DNA of 9,913 bases, taken from the NCBI GenBank assembly GCA_041497995.1, contig JBGQHM010000257.1, positions 1 through 9,913 of the forward strand. The letters are read 5' to 3'. The notes beneath the pieces were generated by a model. That model saw nothing but the letters and a program-made list of their open reading frames with translations, ran no database searches and was not told the origin of the DNA. The first letter of the stretch is position 1. Every line of letters starts with the position of its first letter. This document shows positions 7,137 through 9,913 of this stretch, piece after piece. Both the position numbers and the translations under genes were made by a program. Source of the DNA: DATKMS01 sp041497995. GTDB lineage: Bacteria; Desulfobacterota; Binatia; HRBIN30.

Positions 7137-8657
7137 CTAGCGAGAGAACTCGCGGGGTGAGGCGCGTACGGCGCGGTCGAAGGCCCAGGCGCGGATGATA
7201 TCGACCTGCTCTTTCATCGTCCTCGACAGAGGCACGATGGTCGCCGAGACATTCAGGAGATCATCGTCGTGCAGGTCACGGTCTTCAAGGCGGGCGGTGG
7301 TGATGGCGGAGACGACGCACTGTTCGATCTCGGCACCGGTCCAGCCCTTGGTGAAGCGCTTCAGGCGCTCGAGGTTGAATCCAGCGGGGTCGATCCCGCG
7401 CCGCAGCAGGTGCACCCGGAAGATCTCGACGCGCTCGTCGTCGAGCGGCAGGTCCACGAAGAAGACTTCGTCGAAGCGGCCTTTGCGAATCATCTCGGCT
7501 GGCAGCAGATCGATGCGGTTGGCGGTGGCGCCGATGAACAGGCCGCGCGTCTTCTCCTGCATCCAGGTCAGGAAGAAGCCGAAGATACGGCCGGCCTCGC
7601 CTTCCTTGGATTGTGTGCTGATGCCGGCCTCGATCTCGTCGAACCAGATCACTGCCGGCGCCATGTCTTCGAGCATCCGACACGCCTCCACAAACGCGCC
7701 CTCCGGCTTGCCGTGGCGCCCGGAGAAGATCTCGATCATATCGATGCGGTACAGTGGCAGCTCGAAGCACGAGGCGATCGCCTTGATCGACAGGCTTTTC
7801 CCGCAGCCCGAGATGCCCATGATCAGCACGCCCTTCGGCACGATCTCGGCGCTGATGCTCTCGCGCAGCTGGAAGAGCTTGCGACGTTCGGCGAGCCACT
7901 TCTTGAGGATCTGCAGCCCGCCGATCTGCTCGACGTTTGTGCCGTCGGAAACGTACTCGATCAGGCCGGTGCGGTTGACCAGCAGCTTCTTCTCCTCGAG
8001 GAGGGTCGGGATGGATTCCTGGTCGACGGCCTTGCGCTCCGCCACGGCGCGGCGGACGGCGTGCCGTGCTTCATCCACCGTCAGCCCTTGCAGCGCCCGA
8101 CCGAGCTGGAAGAGTGTAGCCTCGGTGGTGTCGATCGTGCCGCCTGCCGCCGTGATCGTTGGGGCTTCGCGTTGGAGGAAAGTCACCAGCTCGAGCAGGT
8201 CGGGGACATTGAGCTCGACGTAGACGAGGCTGCGTTCGAGCTCCTCGGGGATGAACTTCACGGGCGAGGAGATGACCACGAACTTGTTGTGATCGAAGCA
8301 CGCCTCGTACAGGTCGCGCAGTCGCCGGCGGATCTCTGCGGAGTCGCGCAGCGGCTCATGGAAGTCCTTGAGCTGGAAGATTGCGGGTCCGTCATAGTTG
8401 GCGATGAAATCGAGAGCGGCGCGTGGAGTGAGCGGTTGGGCGTCGGTGCTGGTGCCGTCGTCGCGTCGCATGCCCTCGGTCAGGCTCCAGACCCACACGG
8501 GTATTGGAGGGGTGAAGAACGTGTTGGCGGCGTCGTGTAAGAGCTGCTGGATGCGCTGTTCCTCCGACGAGCGGAGGTACGTCAGCGGCCGCCCCGACTC
8601 GAAGATCTCGCGTAGCGTCCGTAGCGAACGGCTTTCCTTCCTCTCGTCGTTGCTCAT
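7137..8657 (-). CDS. Ycf46-like AAA+ ATPase
   Basis: Single-active-site AAA+ ATPase, 506 aa from the ATG at 8657 (a GTG directly before it, at 8660, is also possible). The C-terminal AAA module has Walker A GISGCGKS (281-288), Walker B VIWFDE (336-341), sensor-1 asparagine N380 in GATAN, arginines R391 and R394 in RKGRFDE, and a sensor-2/lid segment around GWTGAEIEQ (438-446). The N-terminal 210 residues look like a degenerate AAA fold without a P-loop: AIFQLKDF (92-99), a VVISS strand followed by IPEELE (127-140), and a lid-like QGLTVDEA (190-197). This arrangement matches cyanobacterial and plastid Ycf46 proteins such as Synechocystis Slr0374, which has been linked to inorganic-carbon use and stress response. 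The substrate is unknown. It follows exbD by 33 bp and precedes the unknown protein. The ribosome site is weak; the start sits in a run of GTGA-containing heptamers. An FtsH/CDC48-like name would be less precise. Confidence 0.9.
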   Translation of the reverse strand: MSNDERKESRSLRTLREIFESGRPLTYLRSSEEQRIQQLLHDAANTFFTPPIPVWVWSLTEGMRRDDGTSTDAQPLTPRAALDFIANYDGPAIFQLKDFHEPLRDSAEIRRRLRDLYEACFDHNKFVVISSPVKFIPEELERSLVYVELNVPDLLELVTFLQREAPTITAAGGTIDTTEATLFQLGRALQGLTVDEARHAVRRAVAERKAVDQESIPTLLEEKKLLVNRTGLIEYVSDGTNVEQIGGLQILKKWLAERRKLFQLRESISAEIVPKGVLIMGISGCGKSLSIKAIASCFELPLYRIDMIEIFSGRHGKPEGAFVEACRMLEDMAPAVIWFDEIEAGISTQSKEGEAGRIFGFFLTWMQEKTRGLFIGATANRIDLLPAEMIRKGRFDEVFFVDLPLDDERVEIFRVHLLRRGIDPAGFNLERLKRFTKGWTGAEIEQCVVSAITTARLEDRDLHDDDLLNVSATIVPLSRTMKEQVDIIRAWAFDRAVRASPREFSR

Positions 8658-8675
8658 CACCGATCACTCGTCACT
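8655..8675 (-). repeat. degenerate heptamer repeats at the ATPase start
   Basis: On the minus strand three tandem 7-base units, AGTGACG, AGTGATC and GGTGATG, end exactly at the ATPase start, so the last unit contains both candidate start codons (GTG 8660, ATG 8657). They fill most of the 33 bp between exbD and the ATPase gene, where a Shine-Dalgarno would be expected. An adjacent GGGATCCC palindrome lies at 8681-8688. Confidence 0.4.
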
Positions 8676-8690
8676 GACCAGGGATCCCGG

Positions 8691-9119
8691 TCACTTCCGC
8701 TCCGGCGGGGCGGTTGCAATCGCGATTTTCTCCGCGCCGGCCTCCTTGGCGATCGTCATGATCTGTACGGCTTGTTCGAGCACCACGTTGCGGTCGCCCT
8801 GCAAGATGACACTCCGCTCCGATCCCTTTTTGAACGCAGCGTCGAGTGCGGCGCGCAAACCGTCCAGCTCGACGGCTTTGCCGTTCAGCTCGATACGGTG
8901 GTCGGCGGTCGCGGTGACGATGATTCCCGACGGTTCGGCGCCGCCGGCACCGGCGCGTGGCAGGTTGACCTTGGTGCCCTGCTGCGTCAGCGCCGTGCTG
9001 GTGACCATGAAGATGATCAGCAGGACGAGAAAGATATCGGTGAGCGGGGTGACGTTGATTTCGGCGACGATGGGCTGATCGTTATTGTCGCCGTCGAGGT
9101 TAACGGGACTGAGCGACAC
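8691..9119 (-). CDS. exbD: ExbD/TolR-family biopolymer transport protein
   Basis: Inner-membrane partner of ExbB in a proton-driven motor that energises envelope processes; 142 aa, normal for the family. Residues 20-42 contain the diagnostic INVTPLTDIF followed by LVLLIIFMVTS: a single N-terminal membrane helix carrying D28, equivalent to the essential protonatable aspartate of ExbD (D25) and TolR (D23). The rest is the periplasmic domain, with the typical ILQGDRNV stretch at 105-112 and ending in KIAIATAPPERK. The start is GTG at 9119. This places the helix at the usual position, and an AAGGGAG ribosome site lies 8 bases upstream. The start overlaps the end of exbB by 20 bp in another frame, suggesting translational coupling and matched stoichiometry. 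No TonB, TolA or outer-membrane receptor is nearby, so ExbD versus TolR, and the load it drives, cannot be settled. Confidence 0.93.
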   Translation of the reverse strand: MSLSPVNLDGDNNDQPIVAEINVTPLTDIFLVLLIIFMVTSTALTQQGTKVNLPRAGAGGAEPSGIIVTATADHRIELNGKAVELDGLRAALDAAFKKGSERSVILQGDRNVVLEQAVQIMTIAKEAGAEKIAIATAPPERK

Positions 9120-9759
9120 GGGGCATGCTCCCTTCGCGGGCGCGTGGCGCGGCGAGCTGGATGAGCAGTTCGTCGGTCCATTCACGCCAGAGCGCAGCCA
9201 GATTGCCGATCCGCACCATGAACGCATTGTACGCGAAAATCGACAACACGCCGACCAGGATACCACCGGCGGTGGCGATGAGCGCTTCCGAGATGCCAGC
9301 CGCCACCACTGCGAAGCCGCCAGAGCCGCTCGCCGCCATGCTCTCGAACGCACGGATGATACCGATGACCGTGCCGAACAAGCCGATAAACGGGGCCAGG
9401 CTGCCGACCGTACCGAGCAGCCAGACGTAGCGCCTCAGGCCGCGTCCGACCTCGGCGTGTCGGCGGATGGCGACACGGCTGCGCGTATCCGGATCGCCGC
9501 TGTTGTCGCTGAGCATCGCCTTGTAGATCGCGCCGAGCGGCGACGTGTCGCGTTTGCAGAGAGCCAGCGCGTCGGTGAGCCCGCCTTCGTCGACCGCCTC
9601 GACGACGAGATAATGCAACTTCGCGGCCGCCCGCGCGGCGCGCGTGACGGTCCATAAGCGCTCGATGATCACGGCGATACTGACGACCGAGCAGAGCAGC
9701 AGCGGGTACATCACCGCGCCACCCGTCTCGACCAAGGTAAAAAGGTCGCGTCCGTTCAT
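9100..9759 (-). CDS. exbB: ExbB/TolQ/MotA-family proton channel protein
   Basis: Inner-membrane component that forms the pentameric proton channel with ExbD; 219 aa, usual length. Three membrane segments are visible: about 14-34 (VMYPLLLCSVVSIAVII), 113-135 and 150-180, with a long cytoplasmic part between the first two. The core signature LGTVGSLAPFIGLFGTVIGI (115-134) and the third-helix segment GISEALIATAGGILVG (155-170) are characteristic of the family. The ATG at 9759 directly precedes the first helix, and an in-frame stop lies about 50 bases upstream. No good Shine-Dalgarno is seen, so initiation may be weak or leaderless. It is the first gene of the minus-strand block; its 3' end overlaps exbD. 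Whether it serves TonB-, Tol- or other motor functions is not readable from the window. Confidence 0.93.
   Translation of the reverse strand: MNGRDLFTLVETGGAVMYPLLLCSVVSIAVIIERLWTVTRAARAAAKLHYLVVEAVDEGGLTDALALCKRDTSPLGAIYKAMLSDNSGDPDTRSRVAIRRHAEVGRGLRRYVWLLGTVGSLAPFIGLFGTVIGIIRAFESMAASGSGGFAVVAAGISEALIATAGGILVGVLSIFAYNAFMVRIGNLAALWREWTDELLIQLAAPRAREGSMPRVAQSR
9117..9134 (-). promoter_or_regulatory. ribosome binding site for the exbD GTG start
   Basis: AAGGGAG at 9134-9128, inside the end of exbB, lies 8 bases before the GTG at 9119. This selects the GTG start; reading the frame further upstream would only translate exbB in a shifted frame. Confidence 0.65.
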
Positions 9760-9771
9760 ATGACTTGGAGA

Positions 9772-9800
9772 CGTATAGCTGAGCCTCCAAGGTGGCGCAA
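9772..9800 (-). promoter_or_regulatory. weak candidate sigma70-type promoter for the exbB block
   Basis: On the minus strand TTGCGC (9800-9795) and TATACG (9777-9772) are separated by 17 bases. Matches to consensus are modest (3/6 and 4/6). The -10 ends only 12 bases before the exbB ATG, so the transcript would have almost no leader. This would agree with the missing Shine-Dalgarno, but could be chance. Confidence 0.2.
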
Positions 9801-9827
9801 TTCAGGTGCCAGCCGTGCGCTGGGCTC

Positions 9828-9849
9828 GTGGCGACCTCCAGGTCACCAC
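9828..9849. promoter_or_regulatory. 22 bp near-perfect palindrome, possible operator
   Basis: Left arm GTGGCGACCT (9828-9837), centre CC, right arm AGGTCACCAC (9840-9849). The arms are inverse complements at 9 of 10 positions. Size and symmetry suit a dimeric regulator site. It lies about 69 bp upstream of the exbB ATG and upstream of the candidate -35. In minus-strand RNA the single mismatch becomes a G-U pair, so a transcribed hairpin is the alternative. Confidence 0.4.
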
Positions 9850-9913
9850 AAGATGTCCGCCGGTTGGCTCCCGCTCCGGCATCGCTCGTAGGCATCGTGG
9901 CGTCTCTCACCCA

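Larger units (their letters stand above)
9760..9913. other. non-coding region upstream of exbB with clustered inverted repeats
   Basis: At least 154 bp to the window edge without a supportable gene. It contains three inverted repeats: CTTGGAG (9764-9770) with CTCCAAG (9785-9791), CCAGC (9809-9813) with GCTGG (9819-9823), and a longer palindrome at 9828-9849. As the region before the first gene of the minus-strand block, it is the likely control region. The neighbouring upstream gene lies outside the window. Confidence 0.5.

Noticed and set aside
7118..7139. GGCC-TGC-GGCC followed by CCTTTT on the minus strand, after the ATPase, as a terminator
   Set aside because: The stem is only 4 bp, the T-run is 4 bases and several bases away; too weak to call.
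5792..7198. 468-codon plus-strand open frame opposite the unknown protein
   Set aside because: It crosses the gap and part of the ATPase gene, shows no domain, and has the Arg/Asp/Val-rich composition of antisense frames. The minus frame has ordered motif blocks and fits operon spacing.
7269..8540. 423-codon plus-strand open frame opposite the ATPase
   Set aside because: The minus strand encodes Walker A, Walker B and sensor motifs in register, so this is a shadow.
9182..9910. 242-codon frame covering the upstream region and most of exbB
   Set aside because: It runs out of frame through exbB, whose membrane segments are clear. The part upstream of exbB shows no protein-like features.
1..9913. 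tRNA, rRNA, CRISPR array, insertion sequence or att sites
   Set aside because: No cloverleaf, regularly spaced repeat, transposase or integrase was seen by inspection of either strand.

Overview
The window is GC-rich, densely packed bacterial DNA with two convergent gene blocks and no RNA genes, mobile elements or CRISPR arrays that I can see. A Tat-exported protein, a probable lipoprotein and an ExbB/ExbD pair indicate a Gram-negative cell envelope. High GC and frequent GTG starts would suit a deltaproteobacterium-like or related lineage (for example Myxococcota or Binatota), but the sequence does not fix the taxon.

Left block, plus strand (31-3669): a probable secreted or lipid-anchored M48 zinc metalloprotease with a LysM-like tail, then a GlgX-type glycogen debranching enzyme. 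The debranching gene runs 53 bp into the end of the opposing block.

Right block, minus strand (9759 down to 3617): exbB, exbD, a Ycf46-like AAA ATPase, a conserved protein of unknown function, acetate kinase, and a Tat-exported beta-carbonic anhydrase. The spacing is tight: a 20 bp overlap, then gaps of about 33, 133, 18 and 12 bp. The block therefore reads as one probable operon, or two if the 133 bp gap holds an internal promoter. Upstream of exbB lie at least 154 bp of apparently non-coding DNA with a near-perfect 22 bp palindrome and other inverted repeats; this is the likely control region.

How the genes may work together: ExbB/ExbD turns proton-motive force into mechanical work across the envelope. 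Ycf46-type ATPases have been linked in cyanobacteria to inorganic-carbon use. A periplasmic carbonic anhydrase would interconvert CO2 and bicarbonate, and acetate kinase links acetyl phosphate, acetate and ATP. An inorganic-carbon or energy-status module is a reasonable hypothesis, but it rests on gene order only. The 470-residue unknown protein is the most open question in the window.
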